From contig NZ_JAPMLN010000004.1 in assembly GCF_026410405.1 (NCBI RefSeq), positions 62,001 to 126,000 of the forward strand: 64,000 nt of DNA, in the 5' to 3' direction. Positions within the stretch are counted from its first letter, which is position 1; each line of letters starts with the position of its first letter. The stretch is from Marinicella gelatinilytica. GTDB lineage: Bacteria > Pseudomonadota > Gammaproteobacteria > Xanthomonadales > Marinicellaceae. A model generated the notes under the pieces. The model was given only the letters and a program-made list of their open reading frames with translations, was not told the origin of the DNA and searched no databases. Positions 1-7,907 of this stretch are shown in pieces. The position numbers and the translations under genes are program-made.

Positions 1-255
1 ATATAGTGGGTAGCTAAAAGTCGCGGGTCTATTTTTTTCGTACTTAAAATGTCCCAACCAAGCAAAACCATAACCAATCACAGGAACCAACAGCAACAAC
101 CAAGGATTACTTAAATAGATACTCAGCAAAACTGTCAAAATAACCAAAAAAGAACCGATAACATGTAACAAGCGACAAGTGGGGTTCTGATGCTGGGACA
201 AGTAAAACGGATAGAACGCTTTAAAGCTGTTAAATTGTTTATTATGATGAGTCAT
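1..255 (-). CDS. DUF962/Mpo1-like membrane protein, 3' end beyond window
   Basis: Translating the minus strand from an ATG at 255 gives an uncut frame running off the window edge (85 codons seen). It begins with the family-like pattern FYPFYLSQHQNPTCRLLH, then a hydrophobic stretch (about residues 33-65), then GYGFAWLGHFKYEKNRPATF. This combination of an N-terminal H-x-NPxCR-xLH and a later GHF-x-EKNRPATF is the hallmark of the DUF962 family, which includes yeast Mpo1, an ER fatty-acid alpha-oxidation dioxygenase. The histidines are thought to bind iron in that family. The bacterial role is unknown. It is transcribed divergently from the lipoprotein gene at 303. Confidence 0.8.
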   Translation of the reverse strand, partial: MTHHNKQFNSFKAFYPFYLSQHQNPTCRLLHVIGSFLVILTVLLSIYLSNPWLLLLVPVIGYGFAWLGHFKYEKNRPATFSYPLY

Positions 256-302
256 GTGATTATTTTAACATATAATTATCTTTTACCTATTTGGAGTCTG
301 TC

Positions 303-737
303 ATGCTTCAGCGAGCATTGCTTTTTACACTATTTATCTTGTTAACCGCTTGTGGGCCGGCACGCATTGAGAAGCCCAACAATGATTTGCCCACTCTTAT
401 TGAAGTGGTACGATTAGATGTCGGTAGCCAACAACTTATTATTCGCTTAAGCCATCGACAAGCTCAAGTTCGTGATGCATCAACATTACATTGTCAGTTA
501 CAAATTGATCAATCCAAAGCCATTACTTTACCAGTTTTACAAACCCCTGAATTAACCTCATACGCCAGAGAGGTATTGGCGTGGTCAATACCCGATTCGT
601 TGTCAATACCGACCCAAGCAAGGATTGACTATGACTTTGATTGCACACTGCGCTCGGCCAAATGGCGCGATGAGCACTTTTATAGCCGTGGCACTTTGTA
701 TCGATTAGGACATCAAGAACCACCGATTTATCGATAA
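303..737 (+). CDS. Predicted small lipoprotein, function unknown
   Basis: The 144-residue product starts with a hydrophobic signal segment ending in the lipobox LTAC (Cys about residue 17), so it should be lipidated and anchored in the outer or inner membrane. I chose the ATG at 303 because GGAG lies at 293-296; a TTG start at 291 would overlap that ribosome site. The mature part has two further cysteines (HCQL and DCTL contexts) that could form a disulfide, and a beta-rich look (alternating hydrophobics, DYDFDC). No family recognised. It stands alone between the divergent DUF962 gene and the GntR operon. Confidence 0.7.
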   Translation: MLQRALLFTLFILLTACGPARIEKPNNDLPTLIEVVRLDVGSQQLIIRLSHRQAQVRDASTLHCQLQIDQSKAITLPVLQTPELTSYAREVLAWSIPDSLSIPTQARIDYDFDCTLRSAKWRDEHFYSRGTLYRLGHQEPPIYR

Positions 738-820
738 AAATCTTCTCAGTAAGTGAAGCATCAAATCACTCGACCAGCAATCAGAAAAATATGACTAATG
801 GACTATTTGTTTTTTCTATG

Positions 821-842
821 GTGTTATAGTACACTACAACAC
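821..842 (+). promoter_or_regulatory. Near-perfect 22-bp inverted repeat over an extended -10; likely GntR operator
   Basis: The 22 bases read GTGTT-a-TAGT-ac-ACTA-c-AACAC, so nine of eleven positions pair with their mirror. Inside it, TGTTATAGT (822-830) is an extended -10 element. A dimeric repressor bound here would cover the promoter of the 864-3244 operon, whose second gene is a GntR regulator. YtrA-type GntR proteins are known to repress their own ABC operons; that this is the site is inference. Confidence 0.65.
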
Positions 843-863
843 TATTAAACACAGACGGTAAAT

Positions 864-1064
864 ATGATGACTGTATTCAAACAAAACTTATTGGCCACAA
901 TGCTACTGGCAAGCGCTTTATCGTTAAGCCTTTTAATGAGCTATTGGCTGACTTATAACGACAGTGGTCATGTCGATAAGCCAACGGCTCAAAACATATT
1001 AAAAATAGAAAAATTCAATAAAATGAATCACAGCTTAATTTTATTGTTACCGGCCATCAGGTAA
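864..1064 (+). CDS. Small membrane-anchored protein of unknown function
   Basis: The 66-residue product has one N-terminal hydrophobic segment (about residues 9-30, LLATMLLASALSLSLLMSYW) followed by a short polar tail with a second weak hydrophobic patch at the end (HSLILLLPAI). It is the first gene after the palindromic operator and ends only 4 bp before the GntR gene, so it is probably co-transcribed with the regulator and the ABC exporter. It could be a small accessory subunit, or a leader peptide whose translation couples to gntR. No family recognised. The operon position, more than the sequence, supports it. Confidence 0.5.
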   Translation: MMTVFKQNLLATMLLASALSLSLLMSYWLTYNDSGHVDKPTAQNILKIEKFNKMNHSLILLLPAIR

Positions 1065-1068
1065 ATAT

Positions 1069-1440
1069 ATGGCCTACCACTGGAATGACAGCCAACCTAT
1101 TTATTTGCAACTCGCTGAGCAAATTAAAGACCTAATCTTAAATGATGATGTCGGCACCGGCGAAGCTCTGCCATCTGTTCGGCAACTGGCTGTAGACTAC
1201 CAAGTCAATCCAATCACCGTTTCTAAATCCTACCAGATACTTGTGGATGAAGCGTTGGTGGAAAAAAAACGCGGTTTGGGTATGTTTGTTAGCAGCAATG
1301 CAAAAAATATATTAAAGCAAGAACAACGCCAAGCCTTTATTAACCATCAATGGCCACAAGTTCTCCAAAAAATAGAACAGTTGGACATTGATATCGACAG
1401 CCTTATTGAATCTTTAAAAGACACTGGGAGCCAATCATGA
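1069..1440 (+). CDS. GntR-family regulator, YtrA subfamily
   Basis: At 123 residues this is the short YtrA type: an N-terminal winged helix (about 10-75) and only a short helical tail, without a large effector domain. The typical opening PIYLQLAEQIKDLI, the helix SVRQLAVDYQVNPITVSKSY and the wing VEKKRGLGMFV are all present. The stop overlaps the ATG of the ABC ATPase (ATGA), so translation is coupled. YtrA regulators usually repress the ABC transporter operon they belong to and respond to envelope-active antibiotics or similar stress; the inducer cannot be read from the sequence. Confidence 0.92.
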   Translation: MAYHWNDSQPIYLQLAEQIKDLILNDDVGTGEALPSVRQLAVDYQVNPITVSKSYQILVDEALVEKKRGLGMFVSSNAKNILKQEQRQAFINHQWPQVLQKIEQLDIDIDSLIESLKDTGSQS

Positions 1441-2294
1441 GTGCCATTTTATCCGCACATAATCTCAATAAAAGTTACGGAAAATTCCAAGCTTTAAAAA
1501 ATATCAACATAAACATTGAACGCGGTCGAGTGGTTGGCCTGATCGGCCCCAATGGCGCCGGTAAAACCACCTTTCTAAAAGCTGTTTTGGGCTTAGCACC
1601 CTGTGATGGTGACCTGAACGTTCTGGGCATAGACCCATTCAAAAAGCGGGCTGAATTAATGAAGGATATTTGTTTTATCGCTGATGTCGCAGTTCTACCA
1701 AAATGGATACAAGTTTCCCAGTTATTAGACTATACCGAACAAGTCCACCCAAACTTTAACCGCCAAAAGGCTGAACAGCTGATTGCTAAAACTAAGGTTT
1801 CTCTCACACACAAAGTTAAAGAATTATCAAAAGGCATGGTGGCACAATTGCATTTAGCCATTGTTATGGCCATTGATGCACAACTGTTGGTTCTAGATGA
1901 ACCCACCTTAGGCCTTGATATTTTGTTTCGTAAAGAGTTTTATGACAATTTAATCAATGATTATTTTAACAACCAACGCACCATCATTATCACCACCCAC
2001 CAAGTAGAAGAAATTGAACACATTCTCACGGATGTGGTGTTTATTAAAGAAGGCGAAATCGTCCTTAATTCTGATATGGAAACACTCACCCGAGATTATT
2101 TTGAGGTCATGGTTAATCAAGATAACTATGAACAAGCCATGGCATTAAAACCGTTGGCTGTGAAGAAGGTATTTGGAAAACATATTATGTTATTCAAATC
2201 ACCTTCGCGTGATCATGTTGCTGCCCTGGGTGAGGTTCAAAGACCGTCCGTTTCTGATTTATTTGTGGCTATTATGAAGGAGGACAACGCATGA
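1437..2294 (+). CDS. ABC transporter ATP-binding protein
   Basis: The 285-residue product has Walker A GPNGAGKTT at 37-45, a shortened signature loop ELSKGM in place of LSGGQ, Walker B LLVLDEPT near 150 and the switch histidine in TTHQVEE. The last 75 residues form a non-catalytic extension typical of the YtrB/CcmA-like class. It powers the permease encoded next, to which it overlaps by four bases. Together with the YtrA-type regulator, this suggests an inducible exporter or envelope-stress transporter at the inner membrane. The deviant signature motif (K for the second G) is common in the YtrB group and does not by itself mean inactivity. Confidence 0.9.
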   Translation: MSAILSAHNLNKSYGKFQALKNININIERGRVVGLIGPNGAGKTTFLKAVLGLAPCDGDLNVLGIDPFKKRAELMKDICFIADVAVLPKWIQVSQLLDYTEQVHPNFNRQKAEQLIAKTKVSLTHKVKELSKGMVAQLHLAIVMAIDAQLLVLDEPTLGLDILFRKEFYDNLINDYFNNQRTIIITTHQVEEIEHILTDVVFIKEGEIVLNSDMETLTRDYFEVMVNQDNYEQAMALKPLAVKKVFGKHIMLFKSPSRDHVAALGEVQRPSVSDLFVAIMKEDNA

Positions 2295-3244
2295 AAACAA
2301 TGTTGGCTTTATTGAAATTAGAATTTCAAGAGCACAAAGGTGCATTTTTTAAAACACCCATCATCATCGGTTTAGTGTTGGCCGCGCTTGCCATGCTGAG
2401 CTATTTCACCACAGACCGTTTTATTCTTGACGTTAGTGGTGGTGACAACATGCAATTTGCGATTGGCACCTTGCAACAACTGGGAGATGATAAAATAAAC
2501 TTTGGCATTGATGTGTTTATGCTCATGACCGGTTCCCTGTACCATTTAATTTTATTTATTTTGGTGTTCTTTATATTGTTGGGAAGTTTGTATGATGACC
2601 GTAAAGACGGTAGTATTTTATTTTATAAGTCTTTACCTGTTTCAGATACTCAGACAGTAATATCAAAATTACTGACTGCCACATTAGTGGCTCCGGCTGC
2701 CTTTATCATTGGTATTATGATAAGTCATTTAATTATGTTTATCATTATTAGCCTGATATTGACATTTAACGGGCTAAATCCGTTTACGATATTATGGACA
2801 AATATATCATTTATCGAAAACTGGGGGGCATTCATCGTTGGTTGCATGGTTCAAGCATTGTGGGCTCTGCCCTTGTATGGGTGGTTACTATTCGCATCAT
2901 CCATTGCTAAACGAAGACCATTTTTATTGGCGGTATTTGCGCCGTTAACAGTTGGTTTTATTTGGTACTGGTACAATGCGCTGGTTAACCTCAATTTATT
3001 TAAAATAGGATTTTTCCAGACCATTGGTCTGCTGTTCGCGAAAGCCACCACGCCTTTTGCTACCGGTCTTGGTCAGCAAAATTTTGAATCCATGGATTTC
3101 GATCCCACTGCCCATTCAAGTGTTGAGGTCATCAATAGTATGCTCAAGGGATTATGGCAAATTGAATTGTTATATGGTGTCATTTTTGCAGCACTGACCA
3201 CTGGCTTAGCCGTATACATCAGACGTTACCGCAACACCATTTAA
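2291..3244 (+). CDS. ABC-2 type permease of the GntR-controlled operon
   Basis: The 317-residue product has about six hydrophobic segments (first at about 22-40, last near 290-310) and the motif GSLYDDRKDGSILFYKSLPVS after the second, which is typical of ABC-2 permeases with a large loop between the first two membrane helices. It is the last gene of the operon, overlapping the ATPase gene by four bases. The substrate is unknown. A strong terminator follows at 3302-3324. Confidence 0.87.
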   Translation: MKTMLALLKLEFQEHKGAFFKTPIIIGLVLAALAMLSYFTTDRFILDVSGGDNMQFAIGTLQQLGDDKINFGIDVFMLMTGSLYHLILFILVFFILLGSLYDDRKDGSILFYKSLPVSDTQTVISKLLTATLVAPAAFIIGIMISHLIMFIIISLILTFNGLNPFTILWTNISFIENWGAFIVGCMVQALWALPLYGWLLFASSIAKRRPFLLAVFAPLTVGFIWYWYNALVNLNLFKIGFFQTIGLLFAKATTPFATGLGQQNFESMDFDPTAHSSVEVINSMLKGLWQIELLYGVIFAALTTGLAVYIRRYRNTI

Positions 3245-3301
3245 TGAATATGGCGACTTCTTATTAAGGGGTCGCTTTGCTACAATATCCAAATTCGTTT
3301 T

Positions 3302-3324
3302 ACGGCCTCTACGAGGCCGTTTTT
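3302..3324 (+). terminator. Rho-independent terminator, directly upstream of metX
   Basis: A perfect 8-bp stem (ACGGCCTC / GAGGCCGT, loop TAC) is followed by a T run at 3320-3324. It would end the ABC operon. It finishes only ten bases before the metX ATG, and a possible -10 (TACAAT, 3281-3286) lies upstream of it, so it may instead sit in the metX leader. Confidence 0.85.
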
Positions 3325-3334
3325 AATAGCACTT

Positions 3335-4432
3335 ATGCCGGATTACATTAAATACTTGCAACTGCCTTCGCCCTTTGTTTTTCATCGTGGCGGTCGTTTA
3401 TATGAAGCTGAGTTACAATACGAAACTTGGGGGCAATTAAACCCGTCAGCAGATAATGCGGTATTAATTTTAACGGGATTATCACCTGACTCACATGCCT
3501 GTCGTCACCATAAAAATGATCAACCCGGCTGGTGGGAATTTATGATTGGCCCCGGTAAAGCCATAGATACCGATCAATTTTACGTTATATGCGCCAGCTC
3601 TCTGGGGAGCTGCAAAGGCTCGACAGGCCCCGCTTCTATCAATCCTAAGAATTCCCGTGCTTATCGCTTTGACTTTCCGGATTTGTGTCTTCAGGATGTC
3701 GCTAATAGTAACGTTTTGTTGTGCCGTCATTTGGGCATTGATCGTCTACACGCGATTGTGGGTCCATCAATGGGCGGTATGACCGGTACAGCTCTACTGC
3801 AACAACACCCGGGCTTTGCTCGCCATTGGGTACAAATTGCTGCCGGTTTGGCCTCTCCACCTTTTAGTACCGCCATTCGATCATTACAAAGAGAAGCTAT
3901 TATTAATGACAACAATTTTAACCGTGGTTTTTATTCTCGTGAAGATTGGCCCATTGATGGCATGAAGTTTGCCCGTAAAATAGGCATGCTATCTTACCGT
4001 TCCGCGAAAGAGTGGAATGAACGTTTTCCACGTTCTTTAAAAAAGGTACCGGATCACCCTTTTGGTATCGAATTCCCTGTCGAAAGTTACTTAGAACATC
4101 ATGCCAATCGCTTCATTCACCAGTTTGATCCAATTTGTTATTTATACTTATCTCGGGCCATGGACTGGTTTGATGCCTATCAGTATAAACCCAAAACAGC
4201 TCCCCATAATCCTCTGGCCGATATCAACATTGAATCTGCATTGATCCTGGGCACAGAAACTGACTTGTTGTTTCCCATTGATTTGCAAAAACAAGTATCT
4301 GATTTGCTCGATAAAGCCAGCATCGATAACCGCCTATATATCACGGACTCCATTCAAGGCCATGATGCTTTTTTAGTTGACGAAGATACGTTTTCAAAAT
4401 TGGTTGCAGATTATTTATCAGCCACTGTATGA
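3335..4432 (+). CDS. metX: MetX-family acyltransferase, probably serine O-succinyltransferase
   Basis: This is a 365-residue alpha/beta-hydrolase acyltransferase. The nucleophile elbow GPSMGGM is near residue 147, the acid in GTETDLLFP and the histidine in QGHDAFLVD. Opening LPSPF-x-x-RGG, YETWG, TGLSPDSHA, GWWE and LGSCKGSTGPASINP follow the Xanthomonas-type proteins closely; those were shown to be serine O-succinyltransferases feeding cysteine synthesis, although many databases call them homoserine O-acetyltransferase. Substrate is therefore an inference from similarity I recall. No good Shine-Dalgarno precedes the ATG, and a terminator hairpin abuts it. The 3' end overlaps the convergent pth gene by 22 bp. 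Confidence 0.85.
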   Translation: MPDYIKYLQLPSPFVFHRGGRLYEAELQYETWGQLNPSADNAVLILTGLSPDSHACRHHKNDQPGWWEFMIGPGKAIDTDQFYVICASSLGSCKGSTGPASINPKNSRAYRFDFPDLCLQDVANSNVLLCRHLGIDRLHAIVGPSMGGMTGTALLQQHPGFARHWVQIAAGLASPPFSTAIRSLQREAIINDNNFNRGFYSREDWPIDGMKFARKIGMLSYRSAKEWNERFPRSLKKVPDHPFGIEFPVESYLEHHANRFIHQFDPICYLYLSRAMDWFDAYQYKPKTAPHNPLADINIESALILGTETDLLFPIDLQKQVSDLLDKASIDNRLYITDSIQGHDAFLVDEDTFSKLVADYLSATV

Positions 4433-4986
4433 AGTATTTGCATCACTTTTTCATCATTTAAAGCAACAATATCTTCTGTCACATTCACACATTGTTCAAT
4501 ACAGCGGACGATGGCAATGGCATCATCCTGATGCGGACGACCTAACACCCATGGTGTCACTTTGCTTTTATCACCGGGATGGCCAATACCAATTCTTAAG
4601 CGTTTAAAATCTGCACCCAAACCCGGAATAATGTCTCGTAAGCCGTTATGACCACTATGCCCACCACCACGTTTGAATTTGGCCGTTCCTGGCGGGATAT
4701 CTAACTCATCATACGCCACCACCACACGATTTGTCGGAATTCGATAAAATTGACAAAATGGAATAACCGTCTGTCCTGACCGATTCATGTATGTCTGTGG
4801 TTTAACAAGCCATAATTTCTCACCATAAAAGTCGGTGTGAGCAACCTCTGCTTTAAATTTATTTTCCTGTTTAAAAGTACACCCCACATGTGATGCTAAG
4901 GCATCTAAATACCAAAAACCGGCATTATGCCTGGTGGCTTGGTATTGTTGCCCGGGGTTACCAAGGCCAAAAATAACTTGAATCAT
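4411..4986 (-). CDS. pth: Peptidyl-tRNA hydrolase
   Basis: The 191-residue enzyme cleaves peptidyl-tRNAs that drop off ribosomes. It shows the family motifs in order: FGLGNPG at the N-terminus, the catalytic histidine in RHNAGF, KPQTYMNRSG, the DELD acid motif and GGGHSGHNGLRDI. The ATG at 4986 gives the usual N-terminus MIQVIFGLGNPG; a GTG five codons upstream is possible but would add atypical residues. It is downstream of rplY, separated by a terminator, so expression relies on read-through or its own promoter. Its last 22 bp overlap the convergent metX gene. Confidence 0.97.
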   Translation of the reverse strand: MIQVIFGLGNPGQQYQATRHNAGFWYLDALASHVGCTFKQENKFKAEVAHTDFYGEKLWLVKPQTYMNRSGQTVIPFCQFYRIPTNRVVVAYDELDIPPGTAKFKRGGGHSGHNGLRDIIPGLGADFKRLRIGIGHPGDKSKVTPWVLGRPHQDDAIAIVRCIEQCVNVTEDIVALNDEKVMQILHTVADK

Positions 4987-5003
4987 ATTATCAATACTCA
5001 CTC

Positions 5004-5040
5004 AAAAAAAAACCACGGTACCCAAAACTGAGTACCGTGG
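5004..5040 (-). terminator. Rho-independent terminator between rplY and pth
   Basis: On the minus strand a perfect 9-bp stem (arms at 5032-5040 and 5013-5021, CCACGGTAC and its complement) with a 10-base loop is followed by nine T (complement of A at 5004-5012). It sits 27 bp after the rplY stop and just before pth, so it should reduce pth transcription relative to rplY. Confidence 0.9.
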
Positions 5041-5066
5041 CTCTAATCTTAGAAAATTCCGAGTTC

Positions 5067-5765
5067 TTAGTCGTCTTTTTCTTTGTTGTCATCTGAATCT
5101 GAATCGCCTTCAGATTCATCTTCATCAACTGTCGGTACATCAACATCCGGCTCTTCAACATCATCATCATCTGAAGTATCCAATACCGTGGCTGTGTTAA
5201 CAATCACATCATCAAAATCTTCGTCCTCAGTCCGCAAGAATGCAACGACTTGAACCCCTTCAGGCATTTTGATTTCACTAAGCATAACCGAATCACCAAC
5301 ATCAAAGTTAGATAAATCAACTTCAAAGTACTCAGGTAAGTCTTTCGGCAAACAGGTGATTTCAATTTCATGTATTTGGTAATCAATAACAATACCGGCA
5401 ACTTTACTGGCTGGACAATTGTCTGCACCGGTGAAGTGAATCGGAATGTTCATAACCAATTCCTGATTATCATCTACACGCATAAAATCCATGTGCATAA
5501 TGACAGGTTTAGCCGGATGACGTTGCATATCCTTGATAACAACTTTTTGTTTAGCACCACCATCAGCGGTGAATTCAATAATACTGGAGAAGAAACCTTC
5601 GTCTTCAATTAAACGCAGTACTTTGTTGTGGTTCAATGTTAAATTTCTTGGCTCCCGGCCGGCACCATACAGTACCACAGGAACACGTCCTTCACGACGT
5701 AAGCGGCGGCTCGCACCTTTCCCCACATCGTCACGGAGTTTTGCATCAACTTTATAAATAGCCAT
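5067..5765 (-). CDS. rplY: Ribosomal protein bL25 (CTC/TL5 form) with acidic tail
   Basis: The product binds 5S rRNA in the large subunit. At 232 residues it is the long CTC form: an N-terminal L25 domain (about 1-92, with GKGASRRLRREGRVPVVLYG) and a C-terminal beta domain (about 95-185, with IHFTGADNCPASKVAG and the LPEYFEVDLS pattern). It ends in a strongly acidic tail of about 45 residues made mostly of D, E and S. That tail is longer than in many relatives, is low-complexity and is probably disordered. The gene lies between prs and pth in the usual gammaproteobacterial order. Confidence 0.96.
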   Translation of the reverse strand: MAIYKVDAKLRDDVGKGASRRLRREGRVPVVLYGAGREPRNLTLNHNKVLRLIEDEGFFSSIIEFTADGGAKQKVVIKDMQRHPAKPVIMHMDFMRVDDNQELVMNIPIHFTGADNCPASKVAGIVIDYQIHEIEITCLPKDLPEYFEVDLSNFDVGDSVMLSEIKMPEGVQVVAFLRTEDEDFDDVIVNTATVLDTSDDDDVEEPDVDVPTVDEDESEGDSDSDDNKEKDD

Positions 5766-5874
5766 AATATTTTCCTTTTAAAATAAAAGATTCTTGCGAC
5801 CAGAATCTTATAAAAATCGATTGTGAGGTATTTTCAATACGAACAAAGAAAGTGTTGAATATACCTCACTTGTT

Positions 5875-6828
5875 TCAATCGATATACATGGAGCTAACGG
5901 ACTCTCTGTTAGCAATACGTCTGATTGTCTCGCCGAGCATTTCAGCGACCGACAATTGACGAATTTTTTTACAATTCAGCGCTTCCGGTTGCAGTGGTAT
6001 GGTATCCGTCACCACCAACTCGTTAATGTCTGAATTTTCAATGTTCTCAATGGCATTGCCGGATAACACCGGATGCACACAATAGGCATTCACTTCTTTG
6101 GCGCCCCATTCCATCAACGCTGTTGAAGCCGCACATAAAGTTCCGGCAGTATCAATCATATCATCTACCAGGATACAAATTTTTCCTTTAACGTCACCAA
6201 TGATGTTCATCACCTTAGCCATATTAGGCTTTGGTCGGCGCTTATCGATAATGGCCAGTTCGCAACCTAATCGTTTTGCAATGGCTCTGGCTCGAACCAC
6301 GCCGCCGATATCAGGTGAAACAATGGTCACATCTTCACTGTCATACTTCTGCCACATATCTGCCAGGGTCAACGGCGAAGCATAGACATTATCCACGGGA
6401 ATATCAAAAAATCCTTGAATTTGATCAGCGTGCAAATCAACCGTCAATACCCGATCGATACCCACCGCGGCAATCATTTTAGCAGCCACTTTTGCGGTAA
6501 TTGGTACCCGAGCAGACCGAGGACGTCGGTCTTGTCTGGCATATCCAAAATATGGAATAACCGCAGTCACTGTTTTAGCTGATGCCCTTTTTAAGGCGTC
6601 AACCATGACCAGCAATTCCATGAAATTATCTGCCGTGGGCCGACACGTTGGCTGAATCAAAAATATATCCTGACCCCGCACATTGTCTCTAATTTCAACA
6701 GAAACCTCGCCGTCACTGAAGCGCCCAACATTGGCGCGCCCCAAAGGAACACCCAAATTATTGGCAATTTTTTTGCCCAATTCCGGATTAGCGTTTCCGC
6801 AAAACAACCTGATTCCACGGTCGAACAT
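5875..6828 (-). CDS. prs: Ribose-phosphate pyrophosphokinase
   Basis: The 317-residue enzyme makes PRPP from ribose 5-phosphate and ATP for nucleotide, histidine and tryptophan synthesis. Key elements are the metal site [13 protein letters not shown], the flexible loop [14 protein letters not shown], the catalytic lysine-arginine region YARQDRR, and the PRPP loop [10 protein letters not shown]. Length matches class I enzymes. It follows ispE and a tRNA-Gln gene on the same strand. PRPP is also the donor that a UbiA-type phosphoribosyltransferase such as the one at 19807 would use, though the two are not adjacent. Confidence 0.98.
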   Translation of the reverse strand: MFDRGIRLFCGNANPELGKKIANNLGVPLGRANVGRFSDGEVSVEIRDNVRGQDIFLIQPTCRPTADNFMELLVMVDALKRASAKTVTAVIPYFGYARQDRRPRSARVPITAKVAAKMIAAVGIDRVLTVDLHADQIQGFFDIPVDNVYASPLTLADMWQKYDSEDVTIVSPDIGGVVRARAIAKRLGCELAIIDKRRPKPNMAKVMNIIGDVKGKICILVDDMIDTAGTLCAASTALMEWGAKEVNAYCVHPVLSGNAIENIENSDINELVVTDTIPLQPEALNCKKIRQLSVAEMLGETIRRIANRESVSSMYID

Positions 6829-6851
6829 TTCGTTGGCCCCTTAAATGAATA

Positions 6852-6872
6852 TGCCCGCGCAGTGCGCAGGCA
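6852..6872 (-). other. Hairpin between tRNA-Gln and prs
   Basis: TGCCCGCGC and GCGCAGGCA pair over nine positions with one mismatch around an AGT loop. There is no T run, so it is not a normal terminator. It lies between the tRNA 3' end and the prs ATG and could act as a processing or stability element. Function is a guess. Confidence 0.45.
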
Positions 6873-6882
6873 TCACAAAATA

Positions 6883-6958
6883 TGGCTGGGATGGCAGGAC
6901 TCGAACCTGCGAATGCCAGGATCAAAACCTGGTGCCTTAGCCACTTGGCGACATCCCA
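6883..6958 (-). tRNA. tRNA-Gln (anticodon TTG)
   Basis: The minus strand folds as a complete 76-base tRNA with an encoded CCA end. The acceptor stem is TGGGATG paired with CATCCCA, the anticodon stem CCAGG/CCTGG encloses the loop TTTTGAT (anticodon TTG), and the T arm carries GGTTCGAGTCC. Discriminator base is G. Its place between ispE and prs is the common gammaproteobacterial arrangement. Confidence 0.97.
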
Positions 6959-7097
6959 ATTCGCGAGAATTTTCTCTTTACCAGCTTTGTAATCGCTGTC
7001 AAAGGCGGCATATTATAACCACAATGACATTGTTTGCAAACCTTAATAATACATTTTGTTGCCAATTCATACTGACTGACAACAAACTTGTGCGCCA

Positions 7098-7907
7098 TTA
7101 TATTTCAATCAACTTGGTTCGACAATAAGCAGTGGCAATTTTTTGTTGTTTGAGGGCTTCAGACTTGTTATTAAATAATGCAAATAAAGTCGAACCGGTG
7201 CCCGACAACCGTAATAACATGTCTGAACTCAAAACTGAAAATATCTTAGATACCTCTGGGTAAGCTTGCAGTACCACAGGAAAACAATCATTTATCCAGA
7301 AATCTGTATCTGTCAAATAAGGTGTGCTTAAAGGTGTTTGCTGACGATTTAATTCAGGATGTTGAAACACGTCTTTTGTACCTATACTTACCGAAGGAAA
7401 CAACAAAAGCACATATCCTCGATAAAATCTCATGGGTTCAATGTGTTCACCTATGCCGGTTACCAATGCGGATTGCCCTGTAACAAAAAAAGGCACATCA
7501 GCGCCTAAACGCAAAGCCATTTCTAATAATGTATTTTCATCTAAATGGCATTGCCAGATATTATTAAGCGTAAGCAAAGTGGTGGCGGCATTGGAACTGC
7601 CTCCACCCAATCCGGCCCCACTTGGAATTTGTTTATCCACATGTATATCAATGGCACAGATTTTTTGTGCATAAGGTTTTAATAATTCTGCGGCATGATA
7701 AATTAAATTATCTTCGCTGGCGATTTCATCAAAACCACTTATATTGACTGATGCTTGTGTTGCTGAAAGGGTTTTGAACGTCATCTCATCACCCCAAGGC
7801 AATATTTCAAAACAACTTTGCAGCTCATGATAGCCATTGTCTCGCTGGCCAACGATGCGCAACATCAAATTTATTTTAGCAGGGGATTTTTTGACAATCA
7901 GGGCCAC
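7098..7907 (-). CDS. ispE: 4-diphosphocytidyl-2-C-methyl-D-erythritol kinase
   Basis: This GHMP kinase phosphorylates CDP-methylerythritol in the MEP isoprenoid pathway. The 269 residues include the substrate-binding opening KSPAKINLMLRIVG, the ATP loop PSGAGLGGGSSNAATT near 95-110 and the late glycine motif LSGTGSTLFALF. The length is slightly short but complete. Its ATG lies inside the end of lolB (10-bp overlap), so the two are translationally coupled, as in many gammaproteobacteria. Confidence 0.97.
   Translation of the reverse strand: MALIVKKSPAKINLMLRIVGQRDNGYHELQSCFEILPWGDEMTFKTLSATQASVNISGFDEIASEDNLIYHAAELLKPYAQKICAIDIHVDKQIPSGAGLGGGSSNAATTLLTLNNIWQCHLDENTLLEMALRLGADVPFFVTGQSALVTGIGEHIEPMRFYRGYVLLLFPSVSIGTKDVFQHPELNRQQTPLSTPYLTDTDFWINDCFPVVLQAYPEVSKIFSVLSSDMLLRLSGTGSTLFALFNNKSEALKQQKIATAYCRTKLIEI

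Noticed and set aside
864-1064. Shadow frame, not a gene
   Set aside because: I kept it as a gene with moderate confidence because it has a membrane helix and lies between the operator and gntR with only a 4-bp gap.
3245-3334. SAM riboswitch in front of metX
   Set aside because: The gap is only 90 bp and holds one simple terminator hairpin; no multi-helix aptamer can be folded by eye.
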